The notes: generated from the letters alone by a model not told the origin. A stretch of DNA of 64,000 bases from Devosia sp. A8/3-2 (GCA_025452255.1 CP104974.1:3884156-3948155); one strand, 5' to 3'; positions 9,024-17,902 are shown, counted from the first letter of the stretch. Program-made: numbers and translations.

Positions 9024-9178
9024 CGTGTGCCGGCAGGTCTCCCGGCTCGCGGTGGAGATAGCGCCCTCGCCTTCCCGGCTTTCGCCAGTGGCATGAGAGG
9101 GCGCGCACCGCTTACAGTTGCGGGGGCAGCCACGGTTTTGCGCCCTGTTGGGTACGTCGCACCGTGTTCCCTTTTCCA
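9024..9178 (-). promoter_or_regulatory. Cobalamin (AdoCbl) riboswitch
   Basis: Read on the minus strand, it has the expected blocks in order: GGGAACACGGTGCGA, then AACCGTGGCTGCCCCCGCAA, then CTGTAAGCGGT, then the B12 box TGCCACTGGCGAAAGCCGGG, and finally AGCCGGGAGACCTGCCGGCA, which closes the structure. It ends about 45 bases before cbtB. It is expected to switch off the cobalt uptake and cobN-cobO operon when adenosylcobalamin is plentiful. Confidence 0.95.
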
Positions 9179-9413
9179 GCCCTTCGCTCAGGCGTCATGC
9201 CTTGCGCTGCAAGCTGGGTATCCCCTTGCCGCAACGGACGCGGGGAACCAACACGAGGATTGGTTTGCCACTAAATCGGGCGGACCGCAATGTGGTTGGT
9301 CGGAAAAGCGGTGCCCGGTCAAGCGGGGTGGACTAGCTGCAGACGATTTTTCGGACCGTATCGTGGCTCGACTCACGGTAAAAAGCTCATCGAGTAGACT
9401 TCAATGGCGGCGG
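9179..9413. other. Upstream region of the cobalamin operon, no gene seen
   Basis: These 235 bases lie between the riboswitch and a family B repeat. The minus-strand promoter of the operon must be here, but I could not pick out convincing -35 and -10 boxes. Short open frames here have no coding character. Confidence 0.5.
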
Positions 9414-9452
9414 ACCTGACCTCGTCCTTCGACAAGCTCAGGATGAGGTCTC
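9414..9452. repeat. Intergenic palindromic repeat, family B
   Basis: The sequence CTGACCTCGTCCTTCGACAA followed by GCTCAGGATGAGGTCTC matches 1049-1090 and 63394-63436. It ends about 20 bases before the DUF2164 start. Confidence 0.75.
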
Positions 9453-9470
9453 AAATGCAAGGTGCCAGAT

Positions 9471-9725
9471 ATGAAGCCGATCAAGTTCAGCCGCGAAGAA
9501 ACCAAGGCGATCGTGGCGGAAATCCAGGACTACTTCCACGAGGAACTGGACCAGCAGATCGGCTCCATTCCGGCCGAGATGCTGATGATGTTCTTTGCCG
9601 AGAAGATGGGGGCGTATTTCTACAATCGTGGGGTTTATGACGCGCAGGGACTGGTGCGCGAGCGGATGGACAATTTGACGGATGATCTGTTCGGGCTGGA
9701 GCAGCCGACCAAGCATTTGCGGTAG
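9471..9725 (+). CDS. DUF2164 family protein, 84 aa
   Basis: This small soluble protein has the DUF2164 pattern: KFSREETKAIVAEIQDYFHE, then EIL-like core residues IPAEMLMMFFAEKMG, then the typical YFYNRGVYDAQGLVRERMD. Its function is unknown. The frame is intact. The ATG at 9471 is preferred; a GTG at 9462 would add three residues. Confidence 0.85.
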   Translation: MKPIKFSREETKAIVAEIQDYFHEELDQQIGSIPAEMLMMFFAEKMGAYFYNRGVYDAQGLVRERMDNLTDDLFGLEQPTKHLR

Positions 9726-9795
9726 GCATGAGCCGGTGGCTGGTGGGGGCTTGCGCGCGCCGTGGCGGTGGTAGAAGAAGCGCCGTTGCGTTTTC

Positions 9796-9801
9796 AGGAG
9801 G
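9796..9801 (+). promoter_or_regulatory. Ribosome binding site that fixes a TTG start
   Basis: A perfect AGGAGG lies five bases before a TTG at 9807. It decides the start of the following DUF486 gene, because the first family-like residues (GFNFATFAPIGLLLASNVFM) begin right after that TTG. Confidence 0.75.
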
Positions 9802-9806
9802 AAGCC

Positions 9807-10162
9807 TTGGGCTTCAACTTTGCCACTTTTGCCCCGATCGGGCTGCTACTCGCCTCCAATGTGTTCATGACCTTTGCCCGGTACGGGCATCTCAAATGGC
9901 CGACATCGGCGCTGTGGCTGGCGGTGATGATCAGCTGGGGCATCGCGTTTTCGAATATTGGCTGGCCGTGCCGGCCAACCGGATCGGGGAAGCGGTCTAT
10001 AGCCCATCCGAGCTTAAGACCATTCAGGAAGTCATCTCGCTCTCCGTGTTCGCGGTGTTCACCGTGTTCTATTTCGGCGAGAAGCTGACGCTGAACCACG
10101 GGATCGGGTTCGGGATGATCGCGCTGGGAGCGTTTTTTATCTTCAAGGGGCCGATTAAGTAG
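9807..10162 (+). CDS. DMT family protein (DUF486), one frameshift
   Basis: This is a four-helix membrane protein related to small multidrug-type transporters. Seen are FAPIGLLLASNVFMTFARYG and LKWPTSALWLAVMISWGIAF, then in another frame EYWLAVPANRIGEAVYS, LKTIQEVISLSVFAVFTVFY and GMIALGAFFIFKGPIK. The break is in GCGTTTTCGAA near 9951: one more T restores the expected IAFFEYWLAVP. It uses a TTG start with a strong ribosome binding site. The substrate is unknown. Confidence 0.88.
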
Positions 10163-10171
10163 GATCGGGCA

Positions 10172-10290
10172 TCGGAGTACCCCTCCTAACCTCCCCCTGA
10201 CAGGGGGAGGGATCTCCACTCCGAGGGCGAGATCGAGTTTCAAGCACAAGGCGGTCCCTCCCCCTATCAGGGGAGGTTAGGTGGGGTATC
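10172..10290. repeat. About 120-bp palindromic element, family D, orientation 1
   Basis: The element has inverted ends (CCCCTCCTAACCTCCCCCTG and CTATCAGGGGAGGTTAGGTG) around a non-palindromic middle (GATCTCCACTC, GATCGAGTTT, GGCGGTCC). The same element lies at 20984-21112 with the middle inverted, and one end alone lies at 13549-13605. Confidence 0.8.
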
Positions 10291-10292
10291 CG

Positions 10293-11225
10293 CTACTTCA
10301 AGCAATCGACCAGTGAGGTGGCAAGGCCGCGCAGCAGGGTGGGGTAGAGATCGGCGCCCTCGGTCAATGCGCCGCCTTCGGGGTCGAGGACGCCGGATTT
10401 GGCGGGGCTGCCTTCGGTGATGGCCTTGATGATGGTGGGCTCGAAATTGGGCTCGGCGAAGACGCAGGTGGCGCCCAGTTCGGCGACCTTGGTCTTGAGT
10501 TCGTCAATGCGCTGGGCGCCGGGCATGACATCGGGCGTGACGGTGATGGAGCCAGCCAGCTCGAGCCCGAAGCGGGCTTCGAAATATTGATAGGCATCGT
10601 GGAAGACGATGAAGGGCTTGTCCTTGACCGGGGCGAGGGTGGCGCCGATTTCGGTTTCCAGCGTCGAGGGTGACGATTTCGGCGGCGGCATTGGCCCGGT
10701 AGGCGGCGGCATTTTCGGGATCGGCTCGGGCCGGGGTCGCAGCGATTTCAGTGACCATCAGCTTGGCATTTTCCGGATCGAGCCAGAAATGCATGTCGCC
10801 GGCTTCGTGTTCGTGGTCGTGACCTTCGTGGTCGTGGTCATGATCCTCATCGCCATGGGAATGGGGCTCAAAGGCGCCGCCCTCGCGTACCGGCAGGAGC
10901 GTGATGCCGGGGGCTTCGGCCAATCTGACGATCTTGGCGTTGGGCGCCGTGGTATCGAGCGCGTCGGCCGAGAACAGTTCCATGCCATGGCCGGTCCAGA
11001 ACACGATATCGGCAGATTCAAGCGCACCGGCATCGGAGGGGCGCAGAGCATAGGTATGGGGGAGGCCGCGCCCTTGACGATCAGCGTCGGCTCGCCAACG
11101 CCCGCCATGACCGCCGCGACCGGGGAATGCACCGGCTTGATCGAGGCCACGACATTGGGCGCGGCATAGGCCGTCGTGGTCAAGAGGAGCGCGGACAGCA
11201 GGGCGAAGGGGGCGAGACGTTGCAT
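10293..11225 (-). CDS. znuA: Zinc ABC transporter substrate-binding protein ZnuA, frameshifted
   Basis: ZnuA binds Zn(II) in the periplasm and hands it to ZnuBC. The start is MQRLAPFALLSALLLTTTAY with a signal peptide ending TAYA. Next come PNVVASIKPVHSPVAAVMAG, the mobile histidine-rich loop (EPHSHGDEDHDHDHEGHDHE), the HFWLDPENAKLM block, IVFHDAYQYFEARFGLELAG and the C-terminal ATCVFAEPNFEP, ending SLVDCLK. These hold the conserved zinc ligands. Frame changes lie near 11045 and 10680. It is transcribed away from znuC across two Zur-like dyads. Confidence 0.94.
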
Positions 11226-11264
11226 TTGGAGGAGACCTCTTGAACGGAAGCGAGCAAGCGATAT

Positions 11265-11277
11265 GTAATGTTATTAC
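11265..11277. promoter_or_regulatory. Zur-box-like dyad 1 (GTAATGTTATTAC)
   Basis: This is a perfect 5-3-5 inverted repeat in the AT-rich divergent region between znuA and znuC. It resembles alphaproteobacterial Zur boxes (GTTATA-rich dyads). A second dyad is centred 25 bases away. The zur gene is at the end of the znuCB operon. Confidence 0.7.
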
Positions 11278-11289
11278 GCTTGTGGCGAT

Positions 11290-11302
11290 GTTATGCTATA
11301 AC
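11290..11302. promoter_or_regulatory. Zur-box-like dyad 2 (GTTATGCTATAAC)
   Basis: This is a second perfect 5-3-5 inverted repeat in the znuA-znuC divergent region, very close to the known alphaproteobacterial Zur motif. It probably represses both promoters when zinc is sufficient. Confidence 0.78.
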
Positions 11303-11406
11303 GTAAAGAATGACGTCAAGGGGTGATTGACCGCTGTACCGGGTTCGTGTTCGGGCAGCAGCACCCACGCCCTCCCTCAAGCGGGAGGAATGGAGCCGAT
11401 AGATTT

Positions 11407-12201
11407 ATGGATGCCTTGGCCGAGAAAGAAACGCTGGTAACGCTGCGGGGGCTGGCGTGAGTCGGGGGCATCGCCGGCTGGTGCATGGAGTGGACCTGAC
11501 GCTGCGGCGCGGCGAAATCGTGACGCTGATCGGGCCCAATGGGTCGGGTAAATCGACCACGGCCAAGATGGTGACCGGCGTCTACAAGCCCACCGAAGGC
11601 AGCGTGACGCGACGGGCTGGCATTACCATTGGCTATGTGCCGCAAAAGCTGAGCATTGACTGGACCATGCCGCTGAATGTGGAGCGGCTGATGACGCTGA
11701 CCGGGCGGCATAGCGCCAGCGAAATCGACGCGGCGCTGGATGCGGTGGGCGCGACGCGGCTGCGCAAGGCGGCGGTGCAGGAGCTATCGGGCGGGGAATT
11801 CCAGCGGGTGCTGTTTGCGCGGGCGATGATCCGCAAGCCGGACCTATTGGTGCTGGACGAGCCGGTGCAGGGCGTCGATTTTTCCGGCGAAGTGGCGCTG
11901 TACGAATTGGTGCGCTCCATTCGCGACACCACGCAAAGCGGCATTCTGATGATTTCGCACGATCTGCATGTGGTGATGGCGGAGACCGATATCGTGATCT
12001 GCCTCAATGGGCATATGTGCTGCACCGGCACGCCTTCGGCGGTGAAGCGGAGCCCGGAATATCTGAAACTGTTCGGCAGAACGCGCGGCGCAGACGCTGG
12101 CGATTTATGAGCACCATCACGACCATGAGCATCACGAGGATGGCTGTGTGGTGGGGGCGGATGAGCACCATCATGAGCATGAGGGGCATCGGCATGGGTG
12201 A
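11407..12201 (+). CDS. znuC: Zinc ABC transporter ATP-binding protein ZnuC with histidine-rich tail, two frameshifts
   Basis: ZnuC is the ATPase of the zinc importer. The start is MDALAEKETLVTLRGL at 11407. After a break near 11453 come Walker A LIGPNGSGKSTTAKM, the Q-loop region IGYVPQKLSIDWTMPLNVER, the signature ELSGGEFQRVLFARAM, Walker B LLVLDEPVQGVD and the H-loop LMISHDLHVVMAE. A second break near 12080 changes the tail. The corrected frame ends EHHHDHEHHEDG, then ADEHHHEHEGHRHG, a strongly histidine-rich C-terminus that may hold zinc. It lies about 100 bases before znuB. Confidence 0.93.
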
Positions 12202-12221
12202 GGTTTTGGGATCGAGTTTGT

Positions 12222-12267
12222 GGGGAGATACCCCCACCCCTGTCCCCTCCCCACAAGGGGAGGGAGA
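12222..12267. repeat. Palindromic repeat between znuC and znuB
   Basis: The core CCCTCCCCACAAGGGGAGGG forms a hairpin within the operon. It is the same family as 6897-6933. Confidence 0.65.
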
Positions 12268-12310
12268 CCCTCGCGTGTCGCCTGCTTCATTACTGGCGTG
12301 GAGACATTCA

Positions 12311-13126
12311 ATGTTCGGTGATTTCTTCTCGCGCGCTCATTGCCGGGGTTGGCTCGGCGTTGGTGACCGGGCCGCTGGGGTGTTTCGTCGTGTGGCGGCG
12401 GATGGCGTATTTTGGCGATACGATGGCGCATTCGGCGCTGTTGGGGGTCGCGTTGTCGATCATCCTGTCGCTCAATATGACGCTGGGCGTGTTCGCAGTG
12501 GCGGCTTTTGTGGCGGGGGCGCTGATCATTCTGCAGCGGCAGGCGACGCTGTCGACCGATGCGCTGCTGGGGATTTTGAGCCATTCGACGCTCGCCGTTG
12601 GGCTGGTGCTGGTGGGATTTCTCACTACGGTGCGGATCGACCTGATGGGGTTCCTGTTCGGGGATATTCTGGCCGTGTCCACGCAGGATATTGCCATTAT
12701 CTATGGCAGGGGAATCGCGATCTCGGCCATTCTCATTCTGGGGTGGCGGCCGCTTTTGGCCTCGACCGTGAGCCCGGAACTGGCGGAGGCCGAGGGGCTG
12801 CGGCCTGAAATCAGCCGGCTGGTGCTGATGATCCTGATGGCCAGCGTCATCGCCATTGCCATGAAGCTGGTGGGGGTGTTGCTGATCACCTCGCTGCTGA
12901 TCATCCCGGCGGCGACGGCACGACGGCTGAGCGCGACGCCCGAGCAGATGGCGGTAGTCTCGGCCTTGCTCGGCGCGGTGGCGGTCATTGGCGGGCTATT
13001 TGGCTCGAAACACGGGATACGGCTTCGGGCCCTTCGATTGTGGTGATGGCTTTGATAGTATTTGCAGTGTCGCTGGCGGTTCCCGCCGGGCGATTGTTCG
13101 GCAGGAGACCGATGCATGGCGCATAG
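12311..13126 (+). CDS. znuB: Zinc ABC transporter permease ZnuB, two frameshifts
   Basis: ZnuB is the membrane channel of the zinc importer. The start is MFGDFFSRA at 12311. A change near 12335 leads into ALIAGVGSALVTGPLGCFVV, then WRRMAYFGDTMAHSALLGVA, a run of further membrane segments and the ABC-3 family block LVGVLLITSLLIIPAATARR. A second change near 13008 replaces the apparent end with a last membrane segment (SIVVMALIVFAVSLAVPAG) and RRPMHGA. The stop overlaps the zur start by 11 bases, giving znuC-znuB-zur as one unit. Confidence 0.93.
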
Positions 13127-13529
13127 TCACGACGTACCCAGCGACCTGACGCGCAATCAGGGGCTGGTGCTGGGCACGCTGAACCATTCGGCGGGACCGC
13201 TCAGCGCCTATGATATTCTGGACAAGCTGCGCGGCGACGGGCTGCGGGCGCCACTGCAGGTGTATCGAGCACTCGACAAGCTGGTGGAGCGCGGGCTGGC
13301 GCATCGGCTGGAATCGCTCAATGCGTTCGTGGCCTGTGCGGATGAGCATTGCCATCGCAAGGGATTGATTGCGTTTGCGATCTGCGAAGGCTGCGGGAAG
13401 GTGGATGAATTCGCCGACGCGGTGATCGAGGAACGGCTGGGCCATTGGGCCGGGCAGAAGGGCTTCAAGGTGGAGCGGACCACGATGGAGATTCGTGGGC
13501 GGTGTGCGGAATGTGCGGTGGCGGCTTAG
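13116..13529 (+). CDS. zur: Zinc uptake regulator Zur (Fur family)
   Basis: Zur represses zinc uptake genes when loaded with zinc. The intact 137-residue protein has the Fur-type winged helix (LTRNQGLVLGTLNHSAGPLS, AYDILDKLRGDGLRAPLQVY, RALDKLVERGLAHRLESLNA). It then has the metal-binding domain with DEHCHRKGLIAFAICEGCG and a second CxxC pair (RCAEC) that form the structural zinc site. Its place in the znuCB operon next to two Zur-like dyads supports the assignment over Fur itself. Confidence 0.94.
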   Translation: MAHSHDVPSDLTRNQGLVLGTLNHSAGPLSAYDILDKLRGDGLRAPLQVYRALDKLVERGLAHRLESLNAFVACADEHCHRKGLIAFAICEGCGKVDEFADAVIEERLGHWAGQKGFKVERTTMEIRGRCAECAVAA

Positions 13530-13548
13530 GGCCGATCCCGGGGCTATC

Positions 13549-13605
13549 ATTACCCCCTCCTAGCCTCCCCCTGATAGGGGAGGGACCGCCCGGTGGTTGG
13601 GGCGG
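13549..13605. repeat. Palindromic element family D, single end
   Basis: The sequence CCCCCTCCTAGCCTCCCCCT followed by GATAGGGGAGGGACCGCCCGGTGGTT matches the left half of 20984-21112, including the GACCGCCC-GTGGTT that follows the palindrome. It lies between convergent zur and rsmD. Confidence 0.75.
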
Positions 13606-13616
13606 GAATGGAACGC

Positions 13617-14174
13617 TTAGTCGGCCACGCTCAAAAAATGCACGGCGGCGGCGCCGTATTCTCGGCGGTCATCCGAGGTGAAGCCGGCGGGGAGGACGAT
13701 ATTGGCTTCGGTGCTGTCTTCGAGGACGATTGTGGCGCCGGGGGCGAGCCAGTTGTTGGCGCGGAGGCCCGCGAGGGCCTGTTCGCCCGAGCCCTTGTTG
13801 TAGGGCGGGTCAAGGAAGACCGAGTTGAACTGGCCGAAGGTGCCGGGGGTGCCCAGATCGGTGGCGTCGCGACGCAGGAGCTTAGTGATGCCCCCTGCCC
13901 CGAAGGCTTCGATGTGATCGTGGATGATGCCGCGCGCTTCGGCGCCGGTATCGACGAAGGTGACGTGGGCGGCGCCGCGCGAGAGGGCTTCGAGGCCGAG
14001 CGCGCCGGTGCCGGCGAAGAGATCGAGCACGCGGATACCATCAAAGACCGGGCCGAGGCGGCTGGCGAGGATGTTGAACATGCTTTCGCGGACGCGGTCG
14101 GCGGTGGGGCGGATGGTTTCGTCCGAGGGCGAGGTCAGCTGCTTGCCGCGAAATTTTCCGGCGACGATGCGCAT
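13617..14174 (-). CDS. rsmD: 16S rRNA m2G966 methyltransferase RsmD
   Basis: RsmD methylates G966 of 16S rRNA using S-adenosylmethionine. The intact 185-residue product has the family start MRIVAGKFRGKQL, the RPTADRVRESMFNIL block, the SAM-binding motif VLDLFAGTGALGLEALSRGA and the catalytic VFLDPPYNKG. It is often found next to an RluB-type pseudouridine synthase gene, as here. Confidence 0.95.
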   Translation of the reverse strand: MRIVAGKFRGKQLTSPSDETIRPTADRVRESMFNILASRLGPVFDGIRVLDLFAGTGALGLEALSRGAAHVTFVDTGAEARGIIHDHIEAFGAGGITKLLRRDATDLGTPGTFGQFNSVFLDPPYNKGSGEQALAGLRANNWLAPGATIVLEDSTEANIVLPAGFTSDDRREYGAAAVHFLSVAD

Positions 14175-14213
14175 GGGAATGCTCCATATTTCACCGCCCC
14201 TTCCCTTATCTCA

Positions 14214-14308
14214 CGGTGTCATTCCCGCGAAAGCGGGAACCTCTGTTTGCGGATAGGGAAAGGAAATGGAGGTCCCCGCTTTCGCGGGGATGACATTGTG
14301 GGTGGGGC
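14214..14308. repeat. Two facing family A palindromic repeats
   Basis: CGGTGTCATTCCCGCGAAAG with CGGGAACC, and about 40 bases on GGTCCCCGCTTTCGCGGGGA with TGACATTGTGGGTGG, form an inverted pair. The pair lies between rsmD and the rluB-like gene on the same strand and may fold as one long hairpin. Confidence 0.8.
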
Positions 14309-14315
14309 CTAATGT

Positions 14316-16279
14316 TTACGCCTTGGGACGGCGCGGCCCAGAAGGACGACCGGCGCCACCGGACGGGCGACCAGCGCCACCGCTGGGGCGGCCACCCGAG
14401 GCGGGACGACCACCAGCGGCAGGACGGCCACCGGGCTTGGGGCCGCGCTGGGGGGCAGCGCCGTCGCGCTTGGGATGGGGCTTGCCATCGGGGCGGGTCT
14501 TGGGCTTGCCGTAGGTCTTGGCTTCCGAGCCTAGATTGTCGCGGCCCGGACGAGCAGCGCGATCCGGGCGGGGCCCGCGATCAGGACGCGGGGCGCGGTC
14601 GGCATCCGGGCGGAAGCTGCGTGGCTTTTCCGAGAAATTGCGGCCGGGACGCTTGGGCGCGCCGGTAAAGGCTGCGCCATCGCCGCGTTCGCTATCGGGA
14701 CGGACGCGTGGCGCGAAGCTGCGCTCTGGGCGCTCGCCCGCCGCAGCATCGCCGCGGCGCGGACCGCGCGGCGTGCCGGTGAAGGCACGATCCTGCGGGG
14801 GACGGCCGCCTTCGGGGCGGGGACCACGAGGACGCTCGGCAAAGCCGCGCTGGGGCGCACCGGCATCGTCGCGGCGGGGCGGACGATCACCGAAATCGCG
14901 CTTGGGGCGCTCGCTGCGGTCGGCAAAGCCGCGGGCGCCGGCAGGGCGCTCGCTGAAGCCGCGCTTGGGACGATCCTCGCCCTCGCGGCGCGGCTTGCCG
15001 AAAGCCGGCTTGTCGCCAAAGGACTTTTTGTCACCATAGGGTTTCTTGTCGCCGTAGGGCTTTTTGTCGCCGAAGGATTTCTTGTCACCAAACGGCTTCT
15101 TGTCGCCGAAGGACTTCTTCTCGCCAAAAGCGGGCTTGGCGGGGCGTTGGGGACGCTTGCCGAAGGTGCTGGCGGGTTGATCATCCGGATCGCGCCGGCG
15201 GGCTTATTGCCGCCGCGCTTGGCGACGAATTCCTCGGGCGCGCGGCCATCTTCGTCGAAATGGATGCGGCGGGGCGGCGCCATCTCTTCTTCGGCACGCG
15301 GATCGACCCGCTTGGTCGGCTTGCGGCTGTCGAAACGGCCGGGACGATCCTGGCGCGGACGCTCGGCGCGGATTTCTTCCTCGGTCTTTTCGGCGTGATC
15401 GGTGAAGCGGAAGCGCTGGCGGGCGATTTCGACGGTATTGGTGCCGCGGCCGGTGAGGCGATCACGGGTGGGCTTGCCGACGAGCTGGTTGATCTCGGGC
15501 ATTTCACTGTCGAAATCGACATCGGCGGCCTCGGCCAGCTTCTTGCCGAGCTGCTCGCGCAGGGTCGAGGCCTTGACGGTTTCGATGGCGCCGACCGGGA
15601 TATCGTTGAGCTGGAACGGGCCGTAGGAGACGCGGATCAGGCGATTGACCTCAAGGCCAAGCGCGCCGAGCACGTTCTTGACTTCGCGGTTCTTGCCTTC
15701 GCGCAGCGCCATGACGATCCACACATTGGAGCCCCGGTCGCGCTCCAGCGTGGCTTCGATGGAGCCGTATTTGATGCCGTCGATCTCGATGCCATCCTTG
15801 AGGCGATCGAGCGCCGCCCGGGTGACACTGCCATGGGCGCGCACGCGGTAACGGCGCAGCCAGCCGGTGGCGGGCAATTCGAGGACGCGCTTGAGGCCAC
15901 CATCATTGGTGACGAGCAGCAGGCCTTCGGTGTTGATATCGAGGCGGCCGACCGAGACCACGCGCGGCAGGCCGTGTTCTTCGAGCGCCTGGAAGACGGT
16001 GGGGCGGCCTTCGGGGTCTTTCTCAGTGACCACCGGGCCCGCGGGCTTGTGATAGAGCCAGACGCGGGTGCCCCGGCGGGCAGCAAGCGGGGCGCCATCG
16101 ACCATGACCTTGTCGCGGGCGGTGACGTTGAAGGCGGGAGTCAGCACCTTCTTGCCGTTGACGCTGACGCGGCCGGTGGTGATCCGGGCTTCGGCGTCGC
16201 GGCGGGAGCAGAGGCCGGAGCGGGCAATGACCTTGGCGAGGCGGTCGCCGGTGTCGGGAATGGCTGAGGTATCGGTCAT
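14316..16279 (-). CDS. rluB: 23S rRNA pseudouridine synthase (RluB/RsuA family) with long basic repetitive tail, one frameshift
   Basis: The N-terminal part is a normal RsuA/RluB-family enzyme: an S4 RNA-binding domain (RLAKVIARSGLCSRRDAEAR), then the synthase domain with YHKPAGPVVTEKD, the catalytic aspartate in GRLDINTEGLLLVTNDGGL and REGKNREVKNVLGALGL. From about residue 270 there is a tail of nearly 380 residues. It has a hexapeptide run (FGDKKP, YGDKKS and variants) and then Arg-, Gly- and Pro-rich sequence ending SGPRRPKA. A frame change near 15178 separates the two halves; the corrected frame reads DDQPASTFGKRPQRPAK. The total is about 654 residues. The RluB label is by family and neighbourhood. 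Confidence 0.9.
15009..15130 (-). repeat. 18-bp tandem repeat in the rluB-like tail
   Basis: About seven copies of an 18-base unit encode FGEKKS, FGDKKP, FGDKKS, FGDKKP, YGDKKP, YGDKKS and FGDKPA. The changes between units are mostly silent or Phe/Tyr and Pro/Ser swaps, so the protein pattern appears to be under selection. Confidence 0.85.
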
Positions 16280-16352
16280 TGGCGTAGTGCCTTCATGTCA
16301 TGCGGGACCCGATTGGGCGGCGCTGGTGGAGCAATGGAGGTTTCCATCGCAC

Positions 16353-16379
16353 AAAGAACGCCCCGCACAGGGCGGGGCG
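16353..16379 (-). terminator. Rho-independent terminator after the lipoprotein gene
   Basis: On the minus strand the stem CGCCCCGC, loop CCTGT and stem GCGGGGCG are followed by TTCTTTGT. It lies about 30 bases past the corrected lipoprotein stop. Confidence 0.75.
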
Positions 16380-16407
16380 CATGGAAAGATGCCAGAAGGG
16401 CTGGCGA

Positions 16408-17089
16408 TCAGTCCTTCATATCCTTGATTTCCTGATCGATGGAACCGCCGATCATGCCCGAACCGCTGGGACCCTGCACGCGCAGCGCGGCGGATTTCCT
16501 CGGGGCAGCTCGGATCGCTGAGCGACACGATCTGGCCGGCCGGGTTGCGGCAGACCATGTCGGCATTGCCGACGCGGGTGAAATATTCGTCGGGCGGCAG
16601 GTAAAGCGGGCGCTTGCCATTGATCCCGACCGCCATATTGGCGGCCTGCATGCGGGAGGTGAGCGCGCGGGCTTCGGCTTCGGTGAGCGGACGACCGGAC
16701 ATGGAGCGCAGGTCGACGACCTTGGCATTGCGCAGGCGGGTGATGTCGGCTTCGCTAAGGCCGGACGCATCGATCCGCACCGCATCGCTATTGGCGGGCA
16801 GCTGGGCGACGGCAGCGGCGGTGGTGGGGGCCGGCAGATTTTCGGCATTGCGCGGCAATACCAGCGGGGCACGCGCCCGGGTGGGCTCTTCCTTGGGGGT
16901 TTCGCCGGGGATCAGGCCGAAGCCGCGGGCGGTGGAGCTCATCACCTCGCGCTCGAATGTGCCCGCATCGGTGAGGGCATTGGTGCCCTCCACGGTGGTG
17001 CAGGCAGCCAGCGTGACAGCAAGCAACAGGCCCAGTGACGCCATTGAGGCCTTGCGAGCAATCGCGCGCCCGATCAATCCAATACGCAT
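16408..17089 (-). CDS. Putative outer-membrane lipoprotein, frameshift near the end
   Basis: The start is MRIGLIGRAIARKASMASLG at 17089. A hydrophobic stretch ends in the lipobox LAAC, so the protein should be lipidated on the cysteine. The mature part has a Pro/Ala-rich linker (RAPLVLPRNAENLPAPTTAA) and a segment DASGLSEADITRLRNAKVVD. Near 16475 the frame changes and the product probably ends GGSIDQEIKDMKD. Position beside lspA and the proline-rich linker recall the DUF3035/BamF lipoproteins found beside lspA in other alphaproteobacteria, but sequence similarity cannot be confirmed here. Confidence 0.72.
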
Positions 17090-17176
17090 GCAACGTCCTT
17101 CACGATTTCGGCCGCGCTTATATAGCATCCTGCCGCGTAAGGCCAGATTCTGGCAGCAAAGTGTTCGCCAATGAAA

Positions 17177-17746
17177 TCATGCCTTGGCGGAGCGCGGGCG
17201 GCCGATGCCGAACATGTCGGCAATGAGCAGAATGACGCCCAGCGTGATCGCCACATCAGCGATGTTGAAGATGTAGAACGAATATTGCTGCCAGTGGAAA
17301 TGGAAGAAATCGGCCACTGCGCCATAGAGCAGACGATCGAGCGCATTGGAGAGCGCGCCGCCGATGCAGAGGGCCGGGCCCATGCGGATCAGCCGCGAAT
17401 CGGCGCGCCACCACCAGACTGAGAGCAGCGCGATGGCGACCAGCATGATGGCGCCCGGGCCCCAGACCGGCAGACTATCGAACAGGCCATAGGAAATGCC
17501 GGTATTCCAGACCAGGACATAGTCGAAGAAATCGGTGACGCGCACGACCTCGCCGCCGCGCCAATTGGTCATGGAGACCGGAATATAGGAGGTGAAGACC
17601 TCGACGCAAGGTGCGGCGCCCAGCGCAATGCAATCGGCGGAGACCCGGTAGGCCTTGTGGGCGCGGTCGATGCCGAAAGCGAGGATGGCGGCGGTGAGGG
17701 AGAAGTAAGTGGCGGGGTTGGTGAGTTTGGTGATGTTCATTTTCAT
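17177..17746 (-). CDS. lspA: Lipoprotein signal peptidase LspA
   Basis: LspA is the inner-membrane aspartyl protease that cuts prolipoproteins before the lipidated cysteine. The intact 189-residue product has four membrane segments and both catalytic aspartates in SNALDRLLYG and FNIADVAITLG. The start at 17746 (MKMNITKLTNPATYF) is chosen over upstream codons because they read into a repeat. The next gene downstream is itself a lipoprotein. Confidence 0.94.
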   Translation of the reverse strand: MKMNITKLTNPATYFSLTAAILAFGIDRAHKAYRVSADCIALGAAPCVEVFTSYIPVSMTNWRGGEVVRVTDFFDYVLVWNTGISYGLFDSLPVWGPGAIMLVAIALLSVWWWRADSRLIRMGPALCIGGALSNALDRLLYGAVADFFHFHWQQYSFYIFNIADVAITLGVILLIADMFGIGRPRSAKA

Positions 17747-17756
17747 CGGGGCTCTC

Positions 17757-17892
17757 AACACCCCCTCCTTTGCCATTCGAGCGTAGCTCTCATGGCCTTC
17801 CTCGCTTAAATCGCTCCACCGGAGCGATTTATCCCTTCGGGCCACTCCGAAGTCCCCCGTCGAGGGGGAGGTGCTATTTTGTGGTTGGGGCA
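17757..17892. repeat. Repeat-rich spacer between ileS and lspA with a perfect hairpin
   Basis: The spacer holds AAATCGCTCC-ACC-GGAGCGATTT at 17808-17830, a perfect inverted repeat that could end ileS transcription. It also has C-tract and G-tract blocks (ACCCCCTCCTTTGCC, CCCCGTCGAGGGGGAGG) of the kind seen in the other intergenic repeats. Confidence 0.55.
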
Positions 17893-17902
17893 GCGCCGGC
17901 GG

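Noticed and set aside
15009..15130. CRISPR-like array
   Set aside because: The 18-base tandem units have no spacers and encode a hexapeptide repeat in a continuous protein frame.
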